A stretch of 64,000 nt of DNA from Pontederia crassipes (taxonomy: Eukaryota > Streptophyta > Magnoliopsida > Commelinales > Pontederiaceae). Shown here piece after piece: positions 45,831 through 57,686 of this stretch (positions are counted from its first letter, which is position 1; each line of letters opens with the position of its first letter). A program made the position numbers and the translations under genes. The notes below the pieces were generated by a model. The model worked only from the letters and a program-made list of their open reading frames with translations. It had not been told where the DNA came from and did not search any database. The stretch spans positions 44,419,654-44,483,653 of the forward strand of contig CM060197.1 in NCBI GenBank assembly GCA_030549335.1. The letters are read 5' to 3'.

Positions 45831-46480
45831 CATTACAACAAAATATGTTTATTGGGACAAAAAAAATTGGTTTCAAACTCATCAATTTTGGCGCCTATTT
45901 CTTTCTGGGACAAAAATTTTTGTGGCCCCTATTAGTTCTTAGAAGCTGGTCTTTAAAAGTTTTAGGAACAAAAAAAATTTGTGTTGGATGCCAATAATAT
46001 CACTTTTAGACGCTAATCTATTGATCCCTATAAAATCATGCAATGGTCTCTAATAACTATTTTTGGTCACAAATCAAAATAGCTTTGACAACAAAAAAAA
46101 ATCAAATAATTGACACCAAAAAATTGGTTCCTAATAATATACTTTTAGGAACCTAGAGGTTGGTTCCTAATAACATATTTATAAAGATCAACATGCTGGT
46201 CCTCGTATATATTTCTCTCTAACAATGTACTAGTAGTCAATTTATGAATTTCTAAATGCAGAGACATTAGACAATAAAAATTAAGATGCAAAAAGGATTT
46301 CAGCCACATAACTTCATATTCCTCCTTGATTCGTTACAAAAGTAATGTTTAAAAAATATTAGAAGTGTCATCCACAAAACTTCATATTACCCCTCTAGTT
46401 TGTACATTAAATTTTACATGTCAACAAAAGAATCATAAAAAAGAAATTGTAAGCATCGTATAGAGTTGATGATGCTCGGA

Positions 46481-47088
46481 TTAAATAATGGATGGATTGG
46501 CATAAACAATGAGATTGTAAGCAGACTCAATTAAGTGAATCCCATCCCAGTTCACATATATTACTGGATTACCGCAAATGCTTGATCCAGCTTTGACGCA
46601 TGATGCCCTGACACTGACATTGTAGTTACCAACTCCATTTGCTCCAAACCAACCTCTTAGAGCTCCACCTGTAAATCCAACAAAATATACAATGACTCAT
46701 AGGCTTAAATGGCATGCACCACAAAAGAGATTAACTATTCGATTGACTATACTCAAAACTTTGATTTGTTGGATCATTACATGAATCGTAGAAATTTTCT
46801 ATATGAGATGATTCTGATGGATCGTCTCATATGAGATGACTAAGAAAATCTTGAAGTATAAATTTTCTAAAACCAAATAAATCAAATTCTTGCAGTTAAT
46901 GAAGTGACCATGTGCTAACCAAAATTTTAGGTCCACGACTATACCAAAGGCAGAGCAGTATTATGATGCACAAATTCTAGTTAGGGCCAAGGATAACATA
47001 GCTCACCATATTTTCTTGGATTGGCCACAAACTGGATTGTTGGGTCGTAGTCTTCTGCGTATCTCATCCTTGTCCAGGTATACTTCCT
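46481..47088 (-). pseudogene. Captured GDSL esterase/lipase fragment (last two exons)
   Basis: Exon 1 (47088-47007) reads MRYAEDYDPTIQFVANPRKYG and ends at a GTGAGC donor. Exon 2 (46668-46481) starts after a tttacag acceptor and reads GALRGWFGANGVGNYN, then CVKAGSSICGNPV and NWDGIHLIESAY, ending at TAA. Joined across the intron the frame is kept. The block with D-x-x-H (WDGIH) is the catalytic Asp-His block V of plant GDSL hydrolases, while the front of the gene with the catalytic Ser is absent. The usual block reads WDGxHxTE; Ile replaces Thr here. Confidence 0.8.
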
Positions 47089-47514
47089 CTGCAATAGAAG
47101 TTATCTCAAGTACACAAATAAATTCAAATTACATATTCCTGCATTCAGATGTTCAAAATGGAAACTATCATTAAAAAACTAATAAAACACTACTAATAAA
47201 AATATAAAGAGAAGAAGAATTTATTTTCTCCATCAACATAAAAAGAAACATGTAGGCAGAGCATGATTTGCTTGCTTCTTACTCGCATAAAGCTTAATGT
47301 TGTTGTACCAAATCTAGCATCGATCTTTGGGGCCCCCACACAAACACAACAAATCTAGTCAGATGAACAATAGCATCTCAAGCTTTCACCATGCGCAAGC
47401 AAAGCTGAAAAACAAGATGTATGGGAACTCGGATGGCGACCTGCGTCACAAGGCCGAAGTCAAAGCGGGCAGTGATGTCATGGTTTTACCAAGACATGTG
47501 AAAGAAGTCAACTA

Positions 47515-48260
47515 AACTGCAGAAAGGCTTAATTGTCCGAAGGCATATGGTAAAGCTGAATACATCCCAGCTGCTCTCTCCCTGTAGAAGACAATGTGTT
47601 CAATGGCGACCACTGGCTGAACAAACGAACAATTCTGTATCCTGATGAATAGTACAACAGAATACATGGATCCCATTGTGTTGAATAAATCTTGCTTCGT
47701 CGATCTATAATTCTGCCAGTACACTTAGACCTTATGATTTCATAGTTAAGCTAATAAGAAGCTCTCATGAACGGGATCGGATATACCTTTTGTGCCGAGG
47801 TTCTAGAATATCAAGCCGAACATTAACGATATGAATGTTGTGAAGAAGAACCTCAAAATAGTGTATGGAGGATTCCTCGAGTATGACCAGTGCTGCTTCC
47901 AGAGGTAGGCCATGCATTGCACTACAGAAGGTTGTGAATATTTGGTCGGGAAGTGCAGATCTCTGGAACCAGGAGGAGGAACATTGAGTTCCTTAATCGG
48001 GCTCTTGTTTCTCCTAAAAAAGACCATCCATTTTTGAGATAAAATTAATACAATGTCGCAACATATGAATTATGAGAAAAGAGGACTGTGCTAAGTCTTT
48101 TCAGTTCATAAACCAATGCTACTCACTGATATAGTTCAGAGTTTCTGTATATTTCAGTGAAGTTAACCCCCAAAAGCTCTTCTTGAGACTGTGTGGTCAC
48201 TTCCAGCATCCATGTTGCGGGATTGTAACCATCGTTGATCTTAATTAGGGATACATTGGA
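47515..48260 (-). pseudogene. Captured ABCG/PDR transporter fragment (three exons)
   Basis: Exon a (about 48260-48127) reads INDGYNPATWMLEVTT and ends at a GTGAGT donor. Exon b (48013-47787), after a ttttag acceptor, reads NKSPIKELNVPPPGS, LHFPTKYSQ, LWKQHWSYSRNPPYT and FTTFISLMFG; an in-frame TAG replaces the expected Trp before NLGTK. Exon c (about 47710-47515) reads TKQDLFNTMGSMYSVV and HIVFYRERAAGMYSALPYAF. These are the end of the second nucleotide-binding half and the start of the second membrane domain of full-size PDR-type ABCG transporters. Exon a joins exon b in frame (LYQ/RNKS). Both ends of the gene are missing. Confidence 0.85.
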
Positions 48261-48559
48261 CTCCCTTAAGAAAACTTCGACAATAATTTGAGTTAATTAC
48301 TGACCTCTTGTTATCGTATCAAACTAATATTGATATCCACAAGGAAAAATAAAATGCAATATAGGACTCATGATTTTACCTAGTGATCTCCAAATAGGTG
48401 TTGGCGGTGGGTGAAAAGCAGGAGCACATGCATAGCATGTGCGAGGATTGTAGTCGCCACCAGTTTGCATCCGCTTACTTTAATTGTCAGAGTTACCCCC
48501 GCCGCTCCCTCTGACATAAGCCATTTTGCCGATCGAGAATGTCTCGATGGCCGAACGAT

Positions 48560-48905
48560 CTATCCGTGGATTGCCCTGGTGGTGGCTCTGCTGTTGGATG
48601 ATTTCTGTCGCAACCACTGATTGGGATTGCGGAGAGGCCGCCGGGGCTGCGATCGCAGCGTTGCAGCCATGGAGTAGATGATGAAGTTTGCTAAGAGGAG
48701 CATGACAGAGGTGGGCGTGCAGGAGAAGACCTGGAAGAGCCAAACGAAGGAGGAGTTCATTTCCTACTGGACCCTGCCCAAGATTCTCTGGAGGACCTCG
48801 TAGAACAGGACCCGCCGGAGCTAGAGGGCATAGCTCTGGAGCTCGCGGACGATGAACACCATGGAGGAAAAGGCCTTCTTTAGGAAAAGGCTAATTCGCC
48901 CGCCC
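48560..48905 (-). pseudogene. Third captured plant gene fragment, probably a TPR-like protein
   Basis: A GC-rich block, unlike its surroundings, reads on the minus strand SSMVFIVRELQSYAL, a stop, LRRVLFYEVLQRILGRVQ, a stop, EMNSSFVWLFQVFSCTPT and VMLLLANFIIYSMAA. From memory this resembles a conserved region of a plant protein family annotated as tetratricopeptide-repeat-like; the assignment is tentative. Two in-frame stops make it dead. The shift in base composition at about 48390-49060 supports an origin elsewhere in the genome. Confidence 0.5.
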
Positions 48906-49354
48906 CCGCCATCTCAGCTGCTCCCCATCGCTTCTTCTTCTCCATGGCTACTCTACCCGGCTGGCGTTCTCCTCCACGATCGCCGGCACGACCTCAATCA
49001 GCCACTCCGGAGGCTGCGGCTGGATGGGGTGCCCACGGCGGCTCGACCACTGAAATGAGGCGTCTGAGACTCTGAAATCATATTAACAAAAAGGAATAAG
49101 ATTTGTGGGAACCATTGAAATCGGGACCAAGATTGTGATTGGACCCAAAAATCAGTGCTTATGAAATAATATTAGACATCAATATTTTAATTGGTTTCTG
49201 AAATATTTGTATTAGGCATAAATTAAATTTTTGTCTCTAAAATTAAGAAGAATTTGGGTCCAATTTTTCATTGGTCTCAAATAAATATTTTTTGAAAATT
49301 TAATTATGATTGGTCCCAATAGTGTAGTTCCTAAATGTTAATTTTGTTGTAATG

Positions 49355-50509
49355 TTTCGGTATATGTTCTCTTGAGGTTGATTACATGCTGAGGATGGAC
49401 GATGGAGAATCGATTACATGCTGAGGATGGACGATGGAGAATGAAACAGACCATGTCCAAAGAAATCTTCTATGAATTTCTTTTGAATTAAATTTTTTTG
49501 TGACATTAATGTACATGTACTATTGAATGCTATAACATTACCGGGACAGACCAAGGCTCCGTGGGAAAGAAAATGCAAAATATTTGTAAACCATGACAAA
49601 GTATATTAAAAGAGGAATAAAGTCATTCTTCTGTTCATTTCTGATTCCGGTTCCATCATCAAGGGGTGATAATGCATCTATAACACAATACACAAATAAT
49701 AAACTAGATGTACAATACAAATAAATCTAATTAACATACGTTTAGTAATAGGATCTGATGAAACCAGGAACATCATTTGATACATTTCAAACCTAATGCC
49801 ATTTCCTTATAAACTCATCTTGGTGGAGAAGGAAGAGGAGAAAGGAAAACATTGTGGTTGCTTCAAATTCTCAATTCTTATTCTCCAAAGAACCTATTGA
49901 CACTCCATTATTGTGATTATCTTCCACATTTTCTAGTTTCATCTCGTTGCTGTGGTGTAGACAAAGGTTTGTTTTGTTATAAATCTTATTGTGGAAGAAC
50001 AATTCATATGGCGGAGATTTTGGCATAGTTTTTTACCCTTTTGATTTTAAGGGATTTTTCCACCTTAAATGACATGTGCATGTGTTGATAAGTGTATTGC
50101 ATTGCAACTTCGATTTTGTGCAAATTATAGTTTCTGATCTGTATACAATAAGATCTATGCCTAGACCTTCTTCATGTTTCAAGCCGCCTCTGCGCGTGAG
50201 GCAGTGTCAAGCCGCCTCTGCGCGTGAGTCAACTGCCCGATCGCACGGGAGGCCATCGATGGTCACATCTGCACAAGAAGTAGCTCATCGGCCCCCTCTC
50301 ATTCGGGGTGGCCATCGAGGGTTGCATCCATTGCGACGGCCGCCCCTTGCGTGAGAGGAAGAGTTGGGGGCTTACTCTTTCTTTTTTTTCTGTGCTCCTT
50401 CTCTGGTTGATCAAGAAGTAGTTAGAATTGTTACTTAGTCAAGCTGGCATGCTTTAATGTTTAGAGATTATTATAAAGATAGGAATATAATGTTGTGCTT
50501 AATAAAATA
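49355..50509. other. Spacer with two short tandem duplications
   Basis: No gene recognised. A 32-bp unit (gattacatgctgaggatgg...) is present twice in tandem at 49378-49441, and a 28-bp unit (tcaagccgcctctgcgcgtg...) twice at 50178-50233, the latter in a short GC-rich patch. The rest is AT-rich. Confidence 0.65.
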
Positions 50510-50514
50510 ACATG

Positions 50515-50705
50515 TGAGAGAATTAGAGAGAGATTGACACAAGAATTATCTCCCTTATTGCATCTTAGGGATCCTCTTCTATCATATATCAAAGGCTGAG
50601 CTTACATACCATATATGATAATAGGAGTCCTCTAGGCATATAATTATCATTACAAGGAAATATTCCTAATAGAATCTCTCTTTATATAAAACTATATTCC
50701 TAATA
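50515..50705 (-). repeat. Copia-6 3' LTR, TA...CA ends
   Basis: 191 bp; in the element's own orientation it starts TATTAGGAATATAG directly after the polypurine tract and ends AATTCTCTCA. The canonical start would be TG. Confidence 0.78.
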
Positions 50706-50839
50706 CTCCCCATCAAGTTGGAGCAACCATACATGCCCAACTTGCCACAAATACAAAGAACCCAAAACTCGAAGAGCTTTAGTAAACATGTCAGCCAGAA
50801 ACAAAAAATGTCACAATATCCCTCAATATTACTTTCTCT

Positions 50840-52450
50840 CGAATGAAGTGACAATATCTACTTCAATATGTTTGGTCCTCACATGAAAAATAGATTTTGA
50901 TGCAATGTGAATAGCTGCCTTATTATTACAAAACAATTTCATAGGATGCAATTGCGTAATATTTAACTATGTAAGTTCAACCATATCAATTCACATGTAG
51001 TTGAAGTCATTGCTTTATATTCAGCCTCTACGCTAGAAAGAGAAACTACATTTTGCTTCTTACTCTTTCAAGAAATCAAATTGCCCCCACAAAATACGCA
51101 ATAACCAATCATTGATCGTCCATCAAATGGAGTACCAGCCCACTCAGCATCTGTATATCCAACCACTTGCTTATGACCTCTATCTTGATATAGTAAACCT
51201 TTATCGACACCTTTAATGCGTTTAATGATTTTGATCACTGCATCCCAATATTTCTTAGTTGGTGCATCCAAAAATTGACTCACAATGCTCATAGCAAATG
51301 ATATATCAGGATGAGTCACTGTGAGATAGTCCAATTTGCCAATTAATCTATGATACCTTCCATTATCTGAAAATGGCTCCTCCTCATCGGGTACTAATTT
51401 CACATTTGGATCCATTGGAGTGCTTGTTGGTCGGCAATTAAGTAAGCATGTCTTTTGTAGAACATCCAACTTTGAGAAATATATATACCTTGCAAATATT
51501 GAGCAACATCAATACCAAGAAAATATTTTAGAAGTCCCAAATCTTTAGTCTAAAACTATGAATGCAAATTGGAGTTAAGCTGAGAAATACCAATTGCATC
51601 ATCTAGTTATAACAATATCAACATATACAACAAGAAGTATTAGTTGTCCCTTTGAATGTTTGTAAAATGCAGAATGATTTGATTTACAATGACTTAGTCC
51701 AAAGTCGATAACAGTTGAACTAAAACGACAAAATCATGCTTGAGGAGACTGTTTGATGCCATATAAAGATTTTTTTTAATTTGCATACATACTAGAATAC
51801 TCCCCTTGAGCACAAAAATCATGAGGTTGAGCCATATAAACTTCCTCTTCAAGGTTACCATGCAAGATCGCATTCTTAATATCAAGTTGGTGCAAAGACC
51901 AATGATTAATAGCAGCCAAAGAAAGGAGGAGGCAGATAGAAGTGATTTTAGCAATTGGTGAAAAAGTATCACGTTGAGTATAACCCTTGGCAACCAAACG
52001 AGCTTTTAAGCTATCAACTTAACCATTGGGCGATACTTTCCCATTGAATACCCATCGACAACCTACTCTAGTTTTATCGTGAGGCAGAGGTACAAGTTTC
52101 CAAGTACCACTAGCATGCAAAGCAGACATTTCTTCCATCATAGTTGTGTGCCAATTAGGATGATCCATGGCCTCTACAATAGTTTTAGGAATTGGAACAG
52201 ATTCTAGAGAGGAAATAAAGGCAGCATATAAAGGAGATAAGTGACTGTAGCACAAAAACGAATAAATAGGATGTGGATTGATAGTCCTGTGTGTACCTTT
52301 TCTTTGATAAATAGGCAAATTTGATTATATTATAAGTGATGGATTCGAGAATGGAGGAACCGATGACATAGAAGGAATTGCATGCCCTTCTTTGGAAATT
52401 GTCTCATCAATTGTCACGGGTCTTTTCTTTTTTCCTTGATATGTAATAAT
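50840..52450 (-). pseudogene. Copia-6 RT and RNase H remnant
   Basis: Pieces read TRVGCRWVFNGKVSPNG, then [51 protein letters not shown]-like, and a catalytic box in which YVD is followed by IVIT, so the second Asp of YVDD is missing. RNase H follows with PTSTPMDPNVKL, YTDAEWAG, then VEAEYKAM and RTKHIEVD down to about 50840. Stops and frameshifts separate the pieces. The right boundary is the Gypsy insertion at 52451. Confidence 0.82.
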
Positions 52451-54264
52451 TGTAACGCCCGAGCCTAATTGGGAAAAATAAATAAAAGGAAAAGAAAAGG
52501 AAGATAAAATAAAGAAGGAAAAAGAAAAAAAATCTGAGATTAAATTTTAAGAGGAGTTGGTTTCCAACCAAAACTCAAACTTTTCCCCAAACCAAACCAT
52601 AAATCCCTTTTTGTTTCCTCACGAGCCGGCCCTAATTTTCCCCGTTCGTGCGCCCTTCTTGTCCCCGCTCATGCATGGCGACTGCTGCCACACAGGAGGA
52701 CAACTATGGGACGTGGATGTCATCGGCCGCACTTCTGAACCGAGAGGAGCGGGTAGAGGAAGAGGAGGAAGAAGAAGACTGCACGAATAGTTTCTTGGAC
52801 AGAAACAAAAAGGTATGGAACTATAATAGATTCTTCCTAGAATCTTGATTTTAGACTTGAAGCATGCCCTAGTTTATACCTAGTGTAAAATAATGTTCTA
52901 TGATGATGATTGATATCGGCCATCACCGAAAAAGTCGAACTGAACACGAACTGTTCGTCTGCGCAGTTTCTGCGTAAGAAGAACCCGACCCGGGTTCACA
53001 AGAACTCAGCCCGGCAGGTCCTTCGTCGGACCAAGTTCGTAGGAACTCAGCACGAACCTGTCATTGATGCACTCTCCGAGTTTTGTAATTGGACAAACCC
53101 GGCCGGGGTTGAAGACGACCCAGATCGAGTCTCACGCACGACGAATAGTCGGGCGCGACGGCTATCCTGACAAGAAGACGACCCGACCTGGCTCGGGTGT
53201 AATCCGAACCCGGCCCGGGTATTCCTTGATTTTTAACGAAGATGACCATGTATGAACCCGACCTGGGTTTCTCCATATGCCCGGGTTTCATTTGTGATTA
53301 AGATGATTTTACGTTGTCAAGACCCTTGATCTATGTTCCTATTCTAGATCTTAATGATGCCTATGATTATGTCAATAATGCCCCTAATTTACTCTCCATG
53401 ATCTTGTCTTTTATTTTGATTTAAAATTCTTTTCAAGATTTGATTTGATTAATTAAAAGATGCAAGATAAAAAAACGTAAATCGTTAAATGGAGAGTTCT
53501 TTAATAATGGACTAGTGACGATCATGTTATGGGCTGACTTTGATTTGGGCTGGCTCTGCCAGTTATGATGATGATGGACGGGTTGATGTGGGCCTCCCCG
53601 TGGGTTGAAATATATCTCAAATAAGTCAAAGATGGAAAATATAAGATGATGAAGAAGATGAACACATATGAATAATGAACATTTCTTATGAGGTCCGACT
53701 TATGCCATTTTTATTATGACTCTTTATGATCTCTTATTCATATGTCCCTTTATATGTTTCCATTATCCTATTTATGATCATGATCCAGTCTTCTTATATG
53801 ATTATGTTATCTTTATGATTCTTGTCTAGTATCATGATATTATGATGATATTTATCTTACTTTCATACTAAATTGAAAAACTCATAGGGAGGTTTTCCCC
53901 TGCATGTTCTTAAATGCAGGACAAGGTCAAAATAATGAAGGTGGCCAACGGTGACAGATCGAGCTCGTAGGTGACTGCACATAGTTATCGAGTCCTTTAG
54001 ATGATGGATAGCTTTTTCCTTTTTTTTATTACTTGATGTACTAGCTTTCCTTTGGACTCCTATGAAGTCATTTATCAGTCTTCCTCATATTATGATGTTA
54101 CTCTCTTTTATCATGAATGATGATAAAGCTTTTCGCTTTTATCGATGTTGAGTTGACCAGTCAAAGTCATATTTTTTGTCAATCAGATGTACACGTAAGG
54201 ATGGCCCATAGCATTCCCGAATCGTATTCTGCCACATGGCGAGATGCAATTTGGGGACATTACA
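52451..54264 (+). repeat. 5' LTR of the Gypsy/Del-like element
   Basis: 1,814 bp, TG...CA. It contains a GC-rich segment (about 52960-53290) with many cccggg/acccgacc-type repeats. The part from about 53680 to the end is repeated at 54709-55281. Confidence 0.85.
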
Positions 54265-54423
54265 GTTAGGTATCAGACCCTAAAGTTAAGGCATTCTCAT
54301 GTCCTAATGTATGATGTATGGTCTATGTACAAGTGCCACGACCAATCACCGTGCCACCTGAAGTCAAGTAAGTTTATCTTATCTCATAAGATGTAGGATG
54401 TTTTTCTAAATATGATGATGTAG

Positions 54424-54708
54424 ATGCCTCCACGCCGCGCACCTGCTGCTAGAGCTTGGGGTCGACCTCGAGGTAGCGGTGGGGTTGGAAATCCGCAACA
54501 AGAGGGAACGGACCACAATGAGGTCCAAATGAGTTAGGCTCATGCTGTGGAGCCGACAGTTCAGTCACCAACGGTCCAGCCTGTACCAGCGTAGACACCA
54601 CTGGTCCAGCCTCCACATGTACAATCCATGTCAGTGCTCTCCTGAGTATGACGGTTCGAGAGAATTTGATAAGGCTAAACGATGGCTGAGGACTATAAAG
54701 GAAAAACT
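54424..54708 (+). pseudogene. Gag start of the Gypsy/Del-like element
   Basis: It starts MPPRRAPAARAWGRPRGSGG, typical of the basic N-terminus of Del/Tekay-type gag, hits stops, and continues in another frame with CSPEYDGSREFDKAKRWL, the opening of the gag core. It ends where the truncated 3' LTR begins. Confidence 0.7.
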
Positions 54709-55281
54709 TTCTTATGATATCCGGCTTGTGTCATTTTTATGATGACTCTTTATGATCTCTTATTCATATGTCCATTTATATGTTTCCATTATCCTATTTA
54801 TGATCATGATCTAGTCTTCCTATATGATGATGTTATCTTTATGATTCTTGTATAGTATCATGATATTATGATGATATATATCTTACTTTCATTCTGAGTT
54901 GAAAAACTCATAGGGAGGTTCTCCCCTGCATGTTTTTAAATGCAGGACAAGGTCAAAATGATGAAGATGACCAATGGTGACAGATCGAGCTCGTAGGTGG
55001 CTGCACATGGTTATTGAATCCTTTAGATGATGGATAACTTTTTTCCTTTCTTTTTATTACTTGATTTACTAGCTTTTCTTTGAACTCTTATGAAGTCATT
55101 TATTAGCCTTCCGCATATTATGATGTTACTCTCTTTTATCATTAATGATGAATAAGTTTTTCGCTTTTATCGGTGTTGAGTTGACCAGTCAAAGTCATAT
55201 TTTTTGTCAATAAGATGTACACATAAGGATGACTCGTAGCATTCCCAAAGCGTATTCTGCCATAAGGCGGGGTGCAATTTG
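54709..55281 (+). repeat. Truncated 3' LTR of the Gypsy/Del-like element
   Basis: From ttcttatgatatccgg onward it is colinear with 53680-54258 of the 5' LTR (catagggaggtt.tcccctgcatg, gacagatcgagctcgtagg, ttgagttgaccagtcaaagtc). Confidence 0.87.
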
Positions 55282-55285
55282 AACA

Positions 55286-55978
55286 TTCTAGAATTTATAT
55301 GTTCTTAAAGGAGGAGAAACATACAAGGGTGGAATAGGTAGACATAGCAACTCAAATATAAACTCAGAAGTATGATCGAAGAAAAATGGAGTAGATTCAA
55401 CGAATGTGACATCCGCACAAACAAAATAACGACAGGAGAGTAACACTTGTACCCTTTTTTAGCATGAGAGTATCCAAGAAATACACAACGAATTGAATGA
55501 GAAGACAATTTAAACCTGTCCGATGATAAATTATGAACAAAACATACACATCCAAAGATTCACGGAGATAATGAATAGAATGCATCTCGAGTAAACAAAA
55601 TTGAGATTGGGATTTGATAATGTATAGCACTAAATGAGATCGTGTTAATTAAATAACAAGTTGTAATCGCGTCATCCCAAAATTGGAGTGGAACATTCGT
55701 ATGGAACAAAAGTGTACAAGAAGTTTCAATGAGGTGTCTATTTTTTCTTTCTGCTACTCCATTTTGTTGAGGAGTATATGCAGAAGAAGATTGATGTATC
55801 ATTCTATGAGATGACATAAAGGACTTAAAATCTGTAGAAAAATATTCTCTAGCATTGTCACTACGGGGAATACGAGTAGCAACACCAAATTGAGTTTGAA
55901 CTTCAGCACAAAAAGATACAAAGTTAAAGAATAATTCAGTACGATTCTTCATTAAATAAATCCATGTCATCCTAGAAT
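55286..55978 (-). pseudogene. Copia-6 integrase, downstream half
   Basis: On the minus strand: HDHSRMTWIYLMKNRTEL, IPRSDNAREYFS with the second catalytic Asp, PQQNGVAERKNRHLIE with the catalytic Glu, then LQFWDDAITTCYLIN, and after frameshifts SHSIRCVFLGYSHAKKGYKCY. It joins the upstream half at 59168 when the solo LTR between them is ignored. Confidence 0.88.
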
Positions 55979-56143
55979 GATCATGTAACGCCCTCAAAAT
56001 TTGGCCCCAATTTAAATTTTGCCGAACCTTAGGTGGCATCACTTGACATGACCTAATTTCATAAAAACTTTTACAGCGGAAACATAATCATATATAAACA
56101 TAGAACATCAATATCATAACAGCGAAAAACTTCATAAGTAAAT

Positions 56144-56361
56144 TGTTGATAATGCCTTGAATCTAAACCCAATGTATCTCCTTATGTAATCAGGCGCTTT
56201 AGCATATTTCCCCTACGGGGGTCTCGCTAGAGGGTCCAAAGAGAAAATAATGTGATCTTGTAATCCTCTTCTGTTTCTTTCATCTAATACAATTCTGCGT
56301 CGCCTTAAATTTCTCGAGTTTTTTCGCGGTGAATAATTTCTTTCGTGCAGAAATCCTAACA
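56144..56361 (+). mobile_element. 218-bp solo LTR inside Gypsy LTR copy B, TSD TAAAT
   Basis: It starts TGTTGATAATGCC and ends AATCCTAACA (TG...CA), with TAAAT on both sides (56139-56143 and 56362-56366). LTR copy A at 8050-8066 (cataagtagataaaat) shows the site without insertion. A diverged relative stands at 2825-3120. Orientation is arbitrary for a solo LTR. Confidence 0.9.
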
Positions 56362-57224
56362 TAAATAAAATCCCAAGATACATAAACTGGCCCATGGACC
56401 TAATAGGCTCTAACGTATATCCAATAGAGGGTTCATCATACATAAATGAATTCAAGTGGAGTACTTGACTCAATAAGAGGCCCATAAGACATACATACTT
56501 CACCCTTATAAGGGTTCATCATCGTGATATAAAAGAAGTAAACAACTTGGGCCGTAGCCCGACAGACCCATGTGCAATGTTGTCGTCACGAGGCTCTCGC
56601 CGCCGAACCTAAGCCTCCTCCATATTTGTACGAATCTATGGGGTGCAGGGAATTTCTTCCGTTAGAGTATGTTGAGGCCCATGCATGCTATGATCTTATA
56701 ATAATTTCTACATGTCATGACATATGCATTTCATCATCATAGAACATAAATCATATGCATACTATGATCTACTTATGGATACTATATGGAATGTGAGCAT
56801 ATCATCATGGCAAGATAAGATAAACATGTAACATCATAATCTTTAAGTCATGCATATCATAATTTATCATCATACTTATCATTATGCTAATGCATATCTT
56901 AACTTATGGTCATACTTATCATTATGCTTATGGTCATACTTATCATTATGCTATTGCATATTATGGTATTGACTTACTTTACTTTGTCATCTTTGTTCAT
57001 GACATCATATGATGTGACAAGTGAACATTCATAATGCATCCTTATAGGTGCCTTCTTCATCTTTGTCATCTTTGTCTTTATGTGTCATATCATTCATCAT
57101 TCATCATTCATCTTTTCATCTTTCATCTTTACTTAGATACTTTCTTGTCTTGTTGATTGAGAAGTCCATGTTGACTCGTCGATCTTAACTTGACTTTACT
57201 TAACTAAGCCGAGATCTTTTTGTT

Positions 57225-57510
57225 TCGTTGGAGGCCACACCTTGTCCACTCTTATATGGGGTCTTGGACTCCGAGAATGCCATACCTTGTCCACTCTATG
57301 GTGGGGTCTTGGTCATCCCCTAGTTCCTTTATCGGGATCTTTTTGTCCCATGAGAAGTCACACTTGTCTACTCTTATGTGGGGTCTTGGTCTTCCCTTAA
57401 TTCTTTTATCGGGATCTTTTGTCCCATGAGAAGTCACATTTGTCCACTCTTATGTGGGGTCTTGGTCTTCTCCGAGAGCCACACCTTATTCCCTTAAGGG
57501 GGGTCTTGGT
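57225..57510 (+). repeat. Minisatellite, ~70-75-bp units, within LTR copy B
   Basis: Four to five degenerate units combine cacaccttgtccactctta, tgtggggtcttgg and, in the two longest, tttatcgggatctttttgtccc. The unit differs from the ~25-bp minisatellite at the same position of copy A. Confidence 0.8.
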
Positions 57511-57686
57511 CTCCCACTTACATCCAACGACATCAACAAGGCACCATCATCAATTCATCTTTTAATTATGTTCATCAATACATACAATCACTCAATACAT
57601 GTTGTATGTTTAATCCTATTTAAGGTCATACATACTTCAAATCATTTTACATGTGGTCATCACAAACATTTACATAGACTGTAGGG

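Larger units (their letters stand above)
45831..49354. mobile_element. Pack-CACTA-type element with captured host gene fragments
   Basis: The left end CATTACAACAAAAT (45831-45844) is repeated inverted at the right end (attttgttgtaatg, 49341-49354). It is flanked by TTT on both sides (45828-45830 and 49355-49357), the 3-bp target duplication expected of CACTA elements. The usual first bases CACTA are CATTA at both ends. Subterminal segments carry repeated ttggttcc / ttggtccc / gggacca motifs in both orientations, another CACTA habit. No transposase is present. The 3.5-kb interior holds fragments of at least two, probably three, host genes, all on the minus strand. Confidence 0.78.
52451..55285 (+). 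mobile_element. Gypsy/Del(Tekay)-like element inserted in Copia-6, internally deleted
   Basis: It consists of a complete 5' LTR (52451-54264; TGTAACGCCCGAG...GGACATTACA), a degenerate primer-binding site (taggtatcagaccc, from 54266), a short gag start (54424-54708) and a 5'-truncated 3' LTR (54709 to about 55281). Most of the internal region is gone. The right end has decayed, so no target duplication could be assigned. Copia-6 integrase resumes just to the right. Confidence 0.8.

Noticed and set aside
45780-45997. 71-residue plus-strand open frame at the left end of the CACTA-like element
   Set aside because: It crosses the element boundary and covers the subterminal repeats, so it cannot be a conserved gene.
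47327-47515. Plus-strand 62-residue open frame inside the CACTA-like element
   Set aside because: It has no similarity I recognise and lies between minus-strand gene fragments, partly over an intergenic part of the captured sequence.
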